Positions 24,643 through 33,188 of a DNA stretch of 64,000 bases are shown one piece after another. Each line of letters opens with the position of its first letter. Within the stretch, counting starts at the first letter, position 1. The notes under the pieces are model-generated. The model was not told where the DNA came from and did no database searches. It saw only the letters and a program-made list of their open reading frames with translations. This DNA is from Akkermansiaceae bacterium (GTDB taxonomy: Bacteria; Verrucomicrobiota; Verrucomicrobiia; Verrucomicrobiales; DEV007): the NCBI GenBank assembly GCA_024233085.1, contig JACKQC010000013.1, positions 1-64,000 of the forward strand, in the 5' to 3' direction. Made by a program: the position numbers and the translations under genes.

Positions 24643-26226
24643 TCACTGGCCGATTCCCGGCGTGCCGGCGCTCAGGATGGCCTCCCATGGAATAGGTTGG
24701 TCGAGCGCCGGGCCCATGGCGTCGAGCAGCGGGATCGCCTGGCCGTTCGCCCGCAGGGTGCCCCCCGCGAGATTCGCTTTCAATTCCAAGGCTTCCGGCG
24801 TTTCGACCAGGAAACCCGGAGGGAGGCTCCCCAGCATCGGCGCCATCAATAGCGGCGGCAGATCGGCCTTGCGCAGCGAGATCGTCGCGTCCCCAGCCAG
24901 GGCGATCACCACATCGCGCAGAGTGGACATGTCGGCCAACGCGCGCTCGCCGGCCAGGCTGAGGGTCAGGCCCAGCAGCGACGGCCCCGACTGGCCGTTG
25001 AGTTCCGTCTTCAGAGAGAAGGCAAATCCCGGTTCGATCGCCTCGACGGCGGATTTCATGTATTCTCGCGCCGCTTCGAGCATCTCCGGGGAAGGATCTC
25101 CCGTGTTGCCGGCCAGCATCGCTCCTTGATTGGCGGCTTGCATTTGCTGAGCCCGAACGACCAGATTCTCCAGCCGGTTCAGATCGACCCCCGTCATGCC
25201 CAGTTCGACCGCCAGACCTTTTCGGATCGGCGCGACCATGGGACCGACGCCCGGTTCCATTTCGGCGGGGACATCGAGCGGTCCCGTTTCGTAGCGCACC
25301 GTGGCGCCGCCTTTGCCCTCGGTGGGCGAAGAGTCGATCTGAACCCGGAAATGATCCAGCTTGAAACGGGCGTCGCCCGGTCCCGCTTCGATGCCTTCAA
25401 AGGTGAAATTCGACCGGCCCAGCAACAGCGGCGTCTTCTTTCCGTGGTTTGCCTGGTCGATCGTTCCGGTCAGACGATTCACCGTCAGATTGAATTCCTC
25501 GCTCTCGAAGTCCACCCGGCCGCCGTCAAGGTCACCCTTCAATTGCTTCATGTTTTCGAACTCCAGCGAGCCTTCAATGGGCGAGATGGTCAGCTTTTCG
25601 CCCTTCTTCCCGATCACCGCCAACTCGCCGACTTCCAGGTCCGCGTTCACGAAGCGCAGATCGGATTGATCCTCCCCCCGGCCCGGTTCCGGGGCGCCGT
25701 GAAAATCCAGGGTCATTCCCGCGAAACGCACGTCGATTCCGTTTTCGGACGCCTTCGCCTCCGGGATTTCAATCTCGCCGGCCAGGGTGCCGTTGAACTG
25801 CGCCATCGTGCGCATCGTCAGCGGGGCTTCGCCACCGAAAGCGGCGGCGATTTTTTCCCGGGTGTCCGGGGAAAGAGTCTCCAGGTCGAGAGTCGTGATG
25901 ACATACGAATGGCAGGCCTTGACCCCGTCCGGGGTGACCGCGAGCGGTCCGTGGTAGATCTGATGGCGCAGGGCCAGCCCCTTGTTTTCCTCCGTGGCCG
26001 AGGCTTCGGGCGTGATCCAGGTGACGCCTTCGCTGGCGAGGAACCCGCGCCGATACTCTCCCGGGCTTAACCCGAGCAGTGCGGTTTCGCCGTTTTCCGG
26101 AGGGGCCGTGATATCCCGAAAGGCGGTCTGGGTGCCGGCTCCGTTGACCCAGGTCAGGCCCGCCCAGAAAAGGACGAGGACACCCAGCAGGCCAACGATC
26201 GATGCGATGACGATTTTCTTTGCCAT
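24643..26226 (-). CDS. DUF945 (YdgA-like) membrane-anchored protein
   Basis: 527 residues. An N-terminal signal anchor (IVIASIVGLLGVLVLFWAGL) is followed by a long extracytoplasmic region that includes HQIYHGPLAVTPDGVKA, the motif typical of DUF945/YdgA proteins, and many amphipathic strands comparing energies of layered segments such as RVDFESEEFNLTVNRLTG. The length matches the family (about 500 residues). Members are attached to the inner membrane and their biochemical role is not established. The gene lies between the quinoprotein-like gene and the globin gene, all on the minus strand. Confidence 0.8.
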   Translation of the reverse strand: MAKKIVIASIVGLLGVLVLFWAGLTWVNGAGTQTAFRDITAPPENGETALLGLSPGEYRRGFLASEGVTWITPEASATEENKGLALRHQIYHGPLAVTPDGVKACHSYVITTLDLETLSPDTREKIAAAFGGEAPLTMRTMAQFNGTLAGEIEIPEAKASENGIDVRFAGMTLDFHGAPEPGRGEDQSDLRFVNADLEVGELAVIGKKGEKLTISPIEGSLEFENMKQLKGDLDGGRVDFESEEFNLTVNRLTGTIDQANHGKKTPLLLGRSNFTFEGIEAGPGDARFKLDHFRVQIDSSPTEGKGGATVRYETGPLDVPAEMEPGVGPMVAPIRKGLAVELGMTGVDLNRLENLVVRAQQMQAANQGAMLAGNTGDPSPEMLEAAREYMKSAVEAIEPGFAFSLKTELNGQSGPSLLGLTLSLAGERALADMSTLRDVVIALAGDATISLRKADLPPLLMAPMLGSLPPGFLVETPEALELKANLAGGTLRANGQAIPLLDAMGPALDQPIPWEAILSAGTPGIGQ

Positions 26227-26291
26227 GCCCCTTCATAGGGCACAGCAGCCACGTCAGTCAACGCCAAAGCGAAAAAACCGTCCTCCGCGCC

Positions 26292-26684
26292 TCACCCGTC
26301 CACGGACACGTCGCCGCAGATTTCGTCGGCGTAGAGATTCACCCTCGCGATGATGTCGAGGACATCCTGCGCCGTGATGTCGAAAGTCTCCAGGGAGTCG
26401 ATGAGGTGGTCGGTGAAACGCTTGAACTCGTGCCGCGAGATGCCGAGCGGATGGTGGGCGTGCCCAAGCGGGCGCCCCTGGTAAACGATGGGGCCACCCG
26501 TGGCCGCGCCGAAGAATTCGCGCTGCATCTTCAGCAGCTTGTCCATCGGCACATGCAGAAAGTAGGACCCCAGCTCCGGGTCCTCGCGGACGCGGGCGTA
26601 GAAGTCGTCCACCAGGCGCGCGATGCCCGCCTCGCCGCCGATGCGGTCGTAGATCGATTCGTTTTCCGGGGGAGTGTCGTTCAT
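26292..26684 (-). CDS. group I truncated haemoglobin
   Basis: 130 residues from the ATG at 26684; the longer frame upstream carries no globin sequence. YDRIGGEAGIARLVDDFYARV begins the 2-on-2 globin fold with Tyr29 at the B10 position. The proximal (F8) haem ligand is His77 in GHAHHPLGISRHEF, a TrHbN-type motif. Bacterial group I globins bind O2 and NO, often detoxifying NO. No reductase is adjacent. The 41-nt repeat copy 4 lies 80 nt upstream of the start. Confidence 0.93.
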   Translation of the reverse strand: MNDTPPENESIYDRIGGEAGIARLVDDFYARVREDPELGSYFLHVPMDKLLKMQREFFGAATGGPIVYQGRPLGHAHHPLGISRHEFKRFTDHLIDSLETFDITAQDVLDIIARVNLYADEICGDVSVDG

Positions 26685-26765
26685 GGCGTCAACACCGTGG
26701 GTTTCAAATCGCGGAAAGCAATCGGTGGGTGGGAAATGCGGGCAAATCGCCAAAATACGGCCCTT

Positions 26766-26806
26766 CACCCAACAGGGTATGGTCACCGACCCAACCCTGT
26801 TAAGTC
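26766..26806. repeat. 41-nt double-palindrome repeat, copy 4
   Basis: Units centred AGG and CCT, spacer ACC; the second unit ends TTAAGTC. It lies in the spacer between the TPR-protein stop (26824) and the globin start (26684). Confidence 0.95.
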
Positions 26807-26823
26807 GGCACGAAAAGGGGGCC

Positions 26824-27882
26824 TCAGTTCGTCTTCGGAACGCCGGAAGCGGGCGGGGAAGGCGGGGAGGATGGCGCCGGTTTGGGCGCCGGCTCCGGAC
26901 TGGGAGTCGGCGCGGCCGGCTTCTTGGGTTTGTCCGCCGAGGGAGGCGTGGTCGGAGCCGCAGCCGGCTTCGGCGCGGGCTCGGTGGAAACGGGTTTCGC
27001 CGGAGCGGACGGAGTCTGAGTCTTCGGGGCCGCGGGTTTCGCGGGCGCTTTTGGCTTGTCTCCGGCGCCGGGAGTGGGGGCGGCCGCGCCGGTCTCGGGT
27101 TTTGGCTTGGGCTCGGGTTTGGGTTCCGGCTTGGGCGGCGGAGGCACCACGGGCGGACGGCCGACGACGAGCAATTCGAGCCGGGCGTTCGCGAGATCGT
27201 AAAAGGGGCTCATCCGAAATTCGCGCTTCGTGATGCTCTCGTTGTAAAGGCGCTCGGCTTCCTTTTTCCGTTCCTCGGCTTCGCCGGACTTGCCTTCGGC
27301 GAGGAGGGCATCAGCCTCGGCGAGGGCGATGTCGCCCTTGCGGATGGTGACCAGGGGGCCGACTTCGGAATCGGGCGACTCGCCGAGCAGCCGGTCGTAA
27401 AATTCCGCGGCCTTGGCGTTGTCGCCGGCGGATTGGTGGAGATTCCCGAGGGCGTAGAGGCCCTGATCGTGCAGGGGATGATCGGGGAAATCGTTCACGA
27501 AAGCCGTGAAGGTGGCCTTGGCGTCTTCGGTGTTGCCGCCATCGGCCTGGATTTCGGCCTTGGTCAGGAGGGCGTTTCCGGCGGCGACGGTGCCGGAGAA
27601 ATCGGCGACCACGGCGTCGAGCTTCTCAATGGAGCGTTCGGCGGCGGCGGCGGTGAAGGCGGCGCCGGCCTCGGCGTTTTTCTGGCGGCCGAGTTCCTTG
27701 AACACCAGCAGGAGGCAGACGGCGAGAGCGATCGCGAGGGTGACGGCCAGGACGAGTCCCTTGTGTTTTTCCAGCGTGGCGATGGCGTCCGAGCCGGCGA
27801 CGCCGGGCTCGGGATGTTCCTCGTCGTCCGCGGGCGCGGGGGGAGCGGGATTGGCGGGTTTGGGGTGGTGTCGCTTGGACAT
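26824..27882 (-). CDS. membrane-anchored tetratricopeptide protein with Pro/Ala/Lys-rich tail
   Basis: 352 residues. A short cytoplasmic Pro-rich N-terminus, one transmembrane helix (GLVLAVTLAIALAVCLLLVF), then about 170 residues of TPR-like helices (ALLTKAEIQADGGNTEDAKATF, GLYALGNLHQSAGDNAKAAEFY), an arrangement like that of YfgM/PF09976 proteins, which assist periplasmic folding near the Sec machinery. From about residue 240 to the end the sequence is low complexity (KPEPKPEPKPKPETG, then APAKPAAPKTQTPSAPAKP), probably a flexible, wall- or periplasm-spanning tail. Likely transcribed with cysK, which lies 56 nt upstream on the same strand. The YfgM comparison is inferred from architecture. 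Confidence 0.8.
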   Translation of the reverse strand: MSKRHHPKPANPAPPAPADDEEHPEPGVAGSDAIATLEKHKGLVLAVTLAIALAVCLLLVFKELGRQKNAEAGAAFTAAAAERSIEKLDAVVADFSGTVAAGNALLTKAEIQADGGNTEDAKATFTAFVNDFPDHPLHDQGLYALGNLHQSAGDNAKAAEFYDRLLGESPDSEVGPLVTIRKGDIALAEADALLAEGKSGEAEERKKEAERLYNESITKREFRMSPFYDLANARLELLVVGRPPVVPPPPKPEPKPEPKPKPETGAAAPTPGAGDKPKAPAKPAAPKTQTPSAPAKPVSTEPAPKPAAAPTTPPSADKPKKPAAPTPSPEPAPKPAPSSPPSPPASGVPKTN

Positions 27883-27938
27883 GGAAGGAATCGGGCGAAA
27901 CGAAACGTTCGGGCGGCGGGGCGCTTGATTGAGTCGGG

Positions 27939-28931
27939 TCAGAGGCCGACCTTGGCGCGGGCTTCATCGGCCAGCGGCGTGCTGAGATAGCGCTCGCCGG
28001 TGGAGCAGGCGATGGTCACGATGGTTTTGCCGGCGTTTTCGGGGCGCCGGGCAATCTCGATGGCGGCGCAGACGTTCGCGCCGGTGCTGATGCCGACAAG
28101 AATGCCCTCCTCGGCGGCGATGCGGCGGGCCATGGCGAAAGCGTCGTCGTTGGAGACTTTGACGCACTCGGAGATCTGCGCGTTGTCCGAGCCGGGCTCC
28201 CTGAGGTGGAGGTTATCGGGGACAAATCCGGCGCCGGTGCCCTGGATTTTGTGGGGGCCGGGAGTCAGCTCCTCGCCGGCGAGGGTCTGGGAAATGACGG
28301 GGGAGTCGGCCGGCTCGACCACCACGACCTGAAGGCCGGGCTTGCGGGACTTGAGGACTTCGACGCAACCCGTCGCGGTGCCGCCGGTGCCGACGGCCGC
28401 CACCACGATATCGACGGCGCCGGCGGTGTCTTCCCAGATTTCCTCGGCGGTGGTGCGGCGGTGGATGTCGGGATTGGCCGGGTTGCTGAACTGCTGGGGA
28501 ATCCAGGAGTTCGGCGTGCCGGCGGCGAGTTCCTCGGCCTTGGCGATGGCGCCTTTCATGCCCTTGGCGCCCTCGGTGAGGACGAGTTCCGCGCCCAGCA
28601 GGGCCAGAAGGGTGCGACGCTCGAGGCTCATGGTCTCGGGCATGGTGAGGATGAGCCGGTATCCCTTGGCGGCGCAGACAAAGGCCAGGGCGATGCCGGT
28701 GTTGCCGCTGGTGGGCTCGATGATGACTGTGTCCGCCGAGATGAGGCCGTCGCGCTCGGCGGCTTCGATCATGGCCATCCCGATGCGGTCTTTCACGGAG
28801 CCGAGCGGGTTAAAAAACTCGCATTTCAAGGCGATGGTGGCGTCGATTCCGGCGGTGACCTTGTTCAACTTCACCAAGGGGGTGCCGCCAACGGTCTCGA
28901 CGATGTTGTTGAAGATTTTTCCGTGGGCCAT
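27939..28931 (-). CDS. cysK: cysteine synthase A
   Basis: 330 residues from the ATG at 28931; the frame runs about 21 codons further upstream but the family starts here (MAHGKIFNNIVETVGGTPLVKLN). Lys47 in NPLGSVKDRIG carries PLP, TSGNTGIA is the substrate-binding loop, GTGGTATG binds the cofactor phosphate and STGANV lies near the end. It converts O-acetylserine and sulfide to cysteine in the cytoplasm. Family length is normal and all key motifs are intact. Confidence 0.96.
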   Translation of the reverse strand: MAHGKIFNNIVETVGGTPLVKLNKVTAGIDATIALKCEFFNPLGSVKDRIGMAMIEAAERDGLISADTVIIEPTSGNTGIALAFVCAAKGYRLILTMPETMSLERRTLLALLGAELVLTEGAKGMKGAIAKAEELAAGTPNSWIPQQFSNPANPDIHRRTTAEEIWEDTAGAVDIVVAAVGTGGTATGCVEVLKSRKPGLQVVVVEPADSPVISQTLAGEELTPGPHKIQGTGAGFVPDNLHLREPGSDNAQISECVKVSNDDAFAMARRIAAEEGILVGISTGANVCAAIEIARRPENAGKTIVTIACSTGERYLSTPLADEARAKVGL

Positions 28932-29134
28932 GGGATGGAGCGATGGGGTGGTTCTCGAAAATCGGGTCCGCGCCCGGCAATCCGGCGCGGGCAAAGGCTA
29001 TACGCCACATTGAAGGGGCGCGCAAAACGATTTTCCCGGCCCGGAGGAGGCGAGAATTTCCAAAGTTGAAACTTGCGTGTTGCGCGGCGTTCACCTATGC
29101 GATAGGCAATCGCCGCAATCCACCCACGCACACC

Positions 29135-29419
29135 ATGTCTGATCTGATCGAACCGGACGAAATCAAAGCGCTGATGAAGAAGGTTCCCGAATGGGAACTC
29201 GAAGGGAACGCCATCGTCCGCACCCTGGAGTTTGACGATTTCATGGAGGGAATCGACTTCGTCAACGGTGTCGCCGAAATCGCGGAGGAAAGCTCCCACC
29301 ATCCCGACATCGACATCCGCTGGTGCACCATCACGCTGCGTCTCACCACGCACGATCAGGGCGGACTGACGGACTCGGATTTCGATTTGGCGAAGCGGAT
29401 CGATAATCTGCTGGACTGA
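29135..29419 (+). CDS. phhB: pterin-4a-carbinolamine dehydratase
   Basis: 94 residues from the ATG at 29135, typical of PCD/DCoH. The signature EESSHHPDIDIRWCTITLRLTTH contains the catalytic HHP with the downstream His. It regenerates dihydropterin after aromatic amino acid hydroxylation, or serves molybdopterin or folate metabolism in bacteria that lack the hydroxylase. No phenylalanine hydroxylase is near. Divergent from cysK, with a spacer of about 200 nt between the two start codons. Confidence 0.95.
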   Translation: MSDLIEPDEIKALMKKVPEWELEGNAIVRTLEFDDFMEGIDFVNGVAEIAEESSHHPDIDIRWCTITLRLTTHDQGGLTDSDFDLAKRIDNLLD

Positions 29420-29478
29420 ATCGGCCCGCCCGGCGGCCCGGGTTTCACGATCCGTCGGCGGATTGGCGCCGGGCGCTC

Positions 29479-29979
29479 TCAGGCGCGCTGTTTCTTCATC
29501 TTCCGGCGGCGACGCGCCCAGGCGAAGAGGGCGTCCATCGAAAAAAGGCCGGGTCCGCCGATCGCCAGCGCCACGGCCACGCCCATGTAGAGCAGCAGGG
29601 TCTGCGCGTTCAGCCAGGGGGACACGATCAGCCCGGTCATGAAGACGAACCCGAGCGCCACGCAGGTGATGACGGCGTTGACCCGGGTCAGGAAACCGAT
29701 CAGCAACCCGAAGGGGCACACCGTCAGCAGAAAAATCAGCGTCACGGCGAAAACCGGGGGCTGCGGCAGGCCCATTTCGGTGACCTTTTCCGCCAGGGGC
29801 CAGGCTTCCTGCGACCAGACGAACCGCCAGGCCTTTTGCGCCTGGGACCAGCTCTGATAGTAAAACATCGGCACCGCCGCCGCCAATCTCAGCCAGCCCA
29901 GGGTAAAATCGGCCAGGCCAAGGCCCGCTCGCGGGGCGTCCGCGGACGAGGAGGAAGTCGATGGAGTCAGGAAGGCCAT
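29479..29979 (-). CDS. DoxX-family membrane protein
   Basis: 166 residues, four predicted transmembrane helices. The pattern LGWLRLAAAVPMFYYQSWSQ at the first helix, then TLIFLLTVCPFGLLIGFLTRVNA and GVAVALAIGGPGLFSMDALF, fits the DoxX/DoxD-like superfamily, which includes quinone-interacting and oxidative-stress membrane proteins. The C-terminus is very basic (ARRRRKMKKQRA). The substrate is unknown. Convergent with the pterin dehydratase gene. Confidence 0.82.
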   Translation of the reverse strand: MAFLTPSTSSSSADAPRAGLGLADFTLGWLRLAAAVPMFYYQSWSQAQKAWRFVWSQEAWPLAEKVTEMGLPQPPVFAVTLIFLLTVCPFGLLIGFLTRVNAVITCVALGFVFMTGLIVSPWLNAQTLLLYMGVAVALAIGGPGLFSMDALFAWARRRRKMKKQRA

Positions 29980-30044
29980 GATGACGGACGCAAGGGAAAC
30001 ACCACGGGACGCGGAATTTCAACGGAAAACACCGGAATCTCCGC

Positions 30045-32249
30045 TCAGGGAGCGGTGACGGGCTTCCAGGTGCGCTCGATGAAAAGCGGTTCCGAACCCC
30101 AGTTCGCGGCGCCTTCCCCGCCGGGATCGGCGGCGGGAAAGTCCCGGCCCGGGATGCCCAGTGGCGGCCCGAGATGCGCGTATTCGCCGCCGCGGGTCTC
30201 CAGCGAAAACTTCGGCGGCAGACGGTCCGCCCTTCCGGAGTCGGTCAGCAAAAAGGCCTGCCGGGTCTGAATAACGCAATCGGTCAGCGAAAGGTCCGCC
30301 TCGAGGGACGCGGCGTTGCGGGGAAAGGCGAAGGCGATCTCGACGTTGGCCAGCGTGTCCCGCATGTCGAGGCGGTAGGGCAGGGGAACGGCCTCGCCGT
30401 CGGGTCCGTGGACATTGTGCAATCGCGCGCCCGAGACCCGGCAGCCGTCAATCGTCAGTCGCGAGCCGCGCTGGGTGAGGTTCAGGGTCACAAGGGTCGA
30501 GTGGTTGTTGTGAAAGTCGCTGTCCCGGAGCGCGATCGCGTTCACATTGGCCGCGAGCACCACGATGGGGTTCAGGTTCGGCGGCACCTTGGTCCGGCGA
30601 ATCCTGCACCGCTCGATCGTGAGCGAATCGCCGCCCTCCATGCGGACAAACGCGGGCAGGCCGCGATTCCCCCGGCCGGCGGCGGGTTCGTGGGAGATTT
30701 CCAGATCCCGGAGATGGAGCGACCCGCGCATGGACCAGAAAAGCGGCGTCTCGCGCTCGGCGTTCGGGTCGAGCTGGAGGACCGCGGGACGGTCCGGCCC
30801 GGGGCCGGCGAAAGCCAGCGATTTGCTCCCGAATCGAATCGTGTGGGAAATGGTGGGCTGGCGGTCGTCGAGTCGGATGGTGTCCCCGTCGCGGGCCGCG
30901 CGAACCGCGAGACCCAGCTCCTCGTAAACGCCGAATCGCCGCTCGATCTCGAAACGCCCGAAGCCAAGGCGGGCAAGAGCGCCGTTCACGATCCGGGTGC
31001 GCCCGGTCAGGTCGAGGGCCGCCACCGCGCCCGCCGCCGGGAGAAAAATCGCGGCGAAAACCGCCGTCAGCCGCAGCACCCGGCGCGCGAACCGCCGTCT
31101 CCAGGCTGCGATCTTCAGGGCCTCGACGTTTCGGTGCAGCTCGGCCGCCACTTCGGCGGCGGATTCGGGGCGCTCGGCGGGATTCTCCGCCCGGAGGCGG
31201 CGGACCAGTTTTCGCAGCCAACCCGGCAGGGGCGGGCCGGACGGCACCGGAACCGCGTCGAAAACCGTCGCCACGTGCTCCGGAGAGCCGGTGAGCATCG
31301 TGTTGATCAGGCCGCCGAGCGCGTAAAGGTCCGAGCGCTGGTCCGGCTCGGCGCCCGCCGCCACCTCGGGAGCCACGAATCCCGGCGTGCCGGCCCGCGC
31401 CGTGGCGGCGGTCGCCATTTCTCCGGGCCGCTGGGCGAGGCCGAAATCCGCCAGCCACACGGTGGCGAACCGGTCGCCGTCTCGGGCCTCGGTCAGCACA
31501 TTGTCCGGCTTCACATCCCGGTGAATGACGCCCTCGCCGTGGGCCGCCGCCAGGCCCCGGGCCACCTGCTCGGCCAGCCCGAGCGCCTCCATGAGCGGTA
31601 GTTGCTCCTCCCGGGCGAGGATGTCCTCCAGCGTCGAGCCGCGGGCCAGCGGCATCACGAAATAAGGCAGTCCGCCCTGTTCGGCGACATGGAAGATCGG
31701 CACCACATTCTCCTGCGAGATCGCCGCCACCGCCCGCGCTTCGTCAAAAAATCGCCGCGCCAGACCCGGCGTGTCCGCCAGGGCGGGTTTGAGCATTTTT
31801 ACCGCCACTTCCCGCTCCAGGCGGGGATCGCGGGCACGCAGAACGACTCCCATCCCGCCTTCGCCGACGATTTCGAGAATCTCGAGATCCCGAATCATGC
31901 CCAGGAGGCCCGTTTCCGTCCCCGGCGGCGGCCGGTCGAGATAGGCGCCAATCTCCTCCGGGGGCGTGCGCGTGGGCGCCAGGCGCGCCGTGCCCGAAAG
32001 ACCGTCCCGCAGCGCGGTCTCGATCACCGGGCCGACCGGGTCGGAGAGACTCGTCCAGCGCCGAAAGTCCCGCAGCAGAGGTTCGGCGCCGCGCGATCCG
32101 GCCAGATCGTCGATCCGTCCGCGGCAGCGCGCGCAGGTTTCGAGATGGCGCTCCACCGCGCCGTCCCCCCCTTCCTCGGCGGCCAGCAGGACCCGCAGGA
32201 TCTCGTCCGGAGGACAATCCGGACGGCGCTCGTCGGCGACCGCGTCCAT
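30045..32249 (-). CDS. transmembrane Ser/Thr protein kinase with beta-helix sensor
   Basis: 734 residues from the ATG at 32249, five codon positions after the sigma-factor stop (4-nt gap). N-terminal zinc-finger-like motif of anti-sigma type (His35-x3-Cys39-x2-Cys42), then a complete Hanks kinase domain (G-loop GEGGMGVV at 128-135, catalytic Lys in VAVKML, HRDVKPDN, DFGLA, APEV), a transmembrane helix (AVFAAIFLPAAGAVAAL), and about 300 residues of extracytoplasmic right-handed beta-helix character (GDTIRLDDRQPTISHTIRFG, LTIERCRIRRT, LTLTDCV-like repeats). The kinase domain is cytoplasmic and the beta-helix is outside. Pairing with an ECF-like sigma factor and a His-x3-Cys-x2-Cys motif suggests that the kinase controls that sigma factor, as in planctomycetal/verrucomicrobial ECF-kinase pairs. 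The signal sensed is unknown. Confidence 0.9.
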   Translation of the reverse strand: MDAVADERRPDCPPDEILRVLLAAEEGGDGAVERHLETCARCRGRIDDLAGSRGAEPLLRDFRRWTSLSDPVGPVIETALRDGLSGTARLAPTRTPPEEIGAYLDRPPPGTETGLLGMIRDLEILEIVGEGGMGVVLRARDPRLEREVAVKMLKPALADTPGLARRFFDEARAVAAISQENVVPIFHVAEQGGLPYFVMPLARGSTLEDILAREEQLPLMEALGLAEQVARGLAAAHGEGVIHRDVKPDNVLTEARDGDRFATVWLADFGLAQRPGEMATAATARAGTPGFVAPEVAAGAEPDQRSDLYALGGLINTMLTGSPEHVATVFDAVPVPSGPPLPGWLRKLVRRLRAENPAERPESAAEVAAELHRNVEALKIAAWRRRFARRVLRLTAVFAAIFLPAAGAVAALDLTGRTRIVNGALARLGFGRFEIERRFGVYEELGLAVRAARDGDTIRLDDRQPTISHTIRFGSKSLAFAGPGPDRPAVLQLDPNAERETPLFWSMRGSLHLRDLEISHEPAAGRGNRGLPAFVRMEGGDSLTIERCRIRRTKVPPNLNPIVVLAANVNAIALRDSDFHNNHSTLVTLNLTQRGSRLTIDGCRVSGARLHNVHGPDGEAVPLPYRLDMRDTLANVEIAFAFPRNAASLEADLSLTDCVIQTRQAFLLTDSGRADRLPPKFSLETRGGEYAHLGPPLGIPGRDFPAADPGGEGAANWGSEPLFIERTWKPVTAP

Positions 32250-32253
32250 GGCC

Positions 32254-32892
32254 TCAGGGATGCCGCCGTCCCGTGGCGCCGGGCTCCCATTCCCGTTCGA
32301 GTTGCTCGATCTTTTCCCGCAACCGGGCAATGACCCGCGATTTGGCGACGTAGACCGCGCCCAGCGAGATACCCAGCTCCTCGGCGACCGCGGCCGGGTC
32401 CGTTTCGTCGAGCACGACCCCCTGAAAGGCCCGCCACGTCTGCTCGCTGAGCTGCTTCTTCAGCAGCGGCATCGCCCGGTAGAAGAGCTGGCGGCGGTAT
32501 TCGTGCTCCCATTGCTCTTCTGGATCGGCCGAGGCGTCGGGCTCGCGGGCGAGCCGCTCCAGCGTCCAGTCGCCCGCGTGGATCGACGGCCGCGCCGCCG
32601 CCCGCCGCGAACGGGCGATCAGGCGCCGCTGCGTGATGGTGAACAGCCAGGAGCGAAAACGTCCCCGCTCCGGATCGTAGTCGAAGGAGCGAATGCTCCG
32701 CGCGACCGCCGCGAAGACCTCCTGCACCAGGTCGCCCGCGTCGTTCCGCGGGCATCCCCGGCGGAGCACGTAACCGAAAATCACCGGCCCATAGAGATCC
32801 ACGAATGAGCGCCACGCCCCGTCGTCCTCCGCGTTGGGAAGACGCTGGAGCAGGGTCAGCCGGGTTTCGGGAAAGGTCTGTTCGTCAGTCAC
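32254..32892 (-). CDS. ECF-like RNA polymerase sigma factor
   Basis: 212 residues from the GTG at 32892 (VTDEQTFPETRLTLLQRLPN, where related proteins start); an upstream ATG at 32958 would add 22 residues. Region 2 contains WRSFVDLYGPVIFGYVLRRGC and DLVQEVFAAVARSIRSFDYD with the FRSWLFTITQRRL segment of region 2.4; region 4 is AVAEELGISLGAVYVAKSRVIARLREKIE. Planctomycetes and Verrucomicrobia have many such factors encoded beside Ser/Thr kinases, as here (4-nt gap to the kinase start). Regulation by phosphorylation is inferred. Confidence 0.88.
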   Translation of the reverse strand: MTDEQTFPETRLTLLQRLPNAEDDGAWRSFVDLYGPVIFGYVLRRGCPRNDAGDLVQEVFAAVARSIRSFDYDPERGRFRSWLFTITQRRLIARSRRAAARPSIHAGDWTLERLAREPDASADPEEQWEHEYRRQLFYRAMPLLKKQLSEQTWRAFQGVVLDETDPAAVAEELGISLGAVYVAKSRVIARLREKIEQLEREWEPGATGRRHP

Positions 32893-33041
32893 GGAAAAGC
32901 CGGGTTCCGGGTTGTCTTGTCTTGAGAACGGGTATCGGGACGCGCGGAACGGGTTCATCCTACCAGAAGCCCGTCCGCGACGGAATCCCCATTTCTCGCA
33001 AAACGGGAAAAATCGGTCGAATATCCCCGAAAACCCCCTCC

Positions 33042-33082
33042 CACCCAACAGGGTTAAGTCACCGACCCAACCCTGTTGGGTC
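33042..33082. repeat. 41-nt double-palindrome repeat, copy 5
   Basis: Units centred AGG and CCT, spacer ACC; the first unit ends TTAAGTC. It lies in the 296-nt divergent spacer between the sigma factor and the DUF1549 gene. The rest of that spacer (32893-33188) shows no other obvious signal. Confidence 0.95.
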
Positions 33083-33188
33083 GAAGGGCGCCGTCGGTCG
33101 CGCCATCGCGGGCTCGGGAAAGATTGATTCGGCGGCCGAAAACCGGAATACTTCCCCCGTTTCCACGCCCCTTCGCCGCCGCGAATCG

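Noticed and set aside
19727..25129. An 1800-codon open frame on the plus strand opposite the ABC and quinoprotein genes
   Set aside because: It is antisense to three well-supported minus-strand genes, has biased composition and no recognisable domain. High-GC coding often leaves the opposite frame open.
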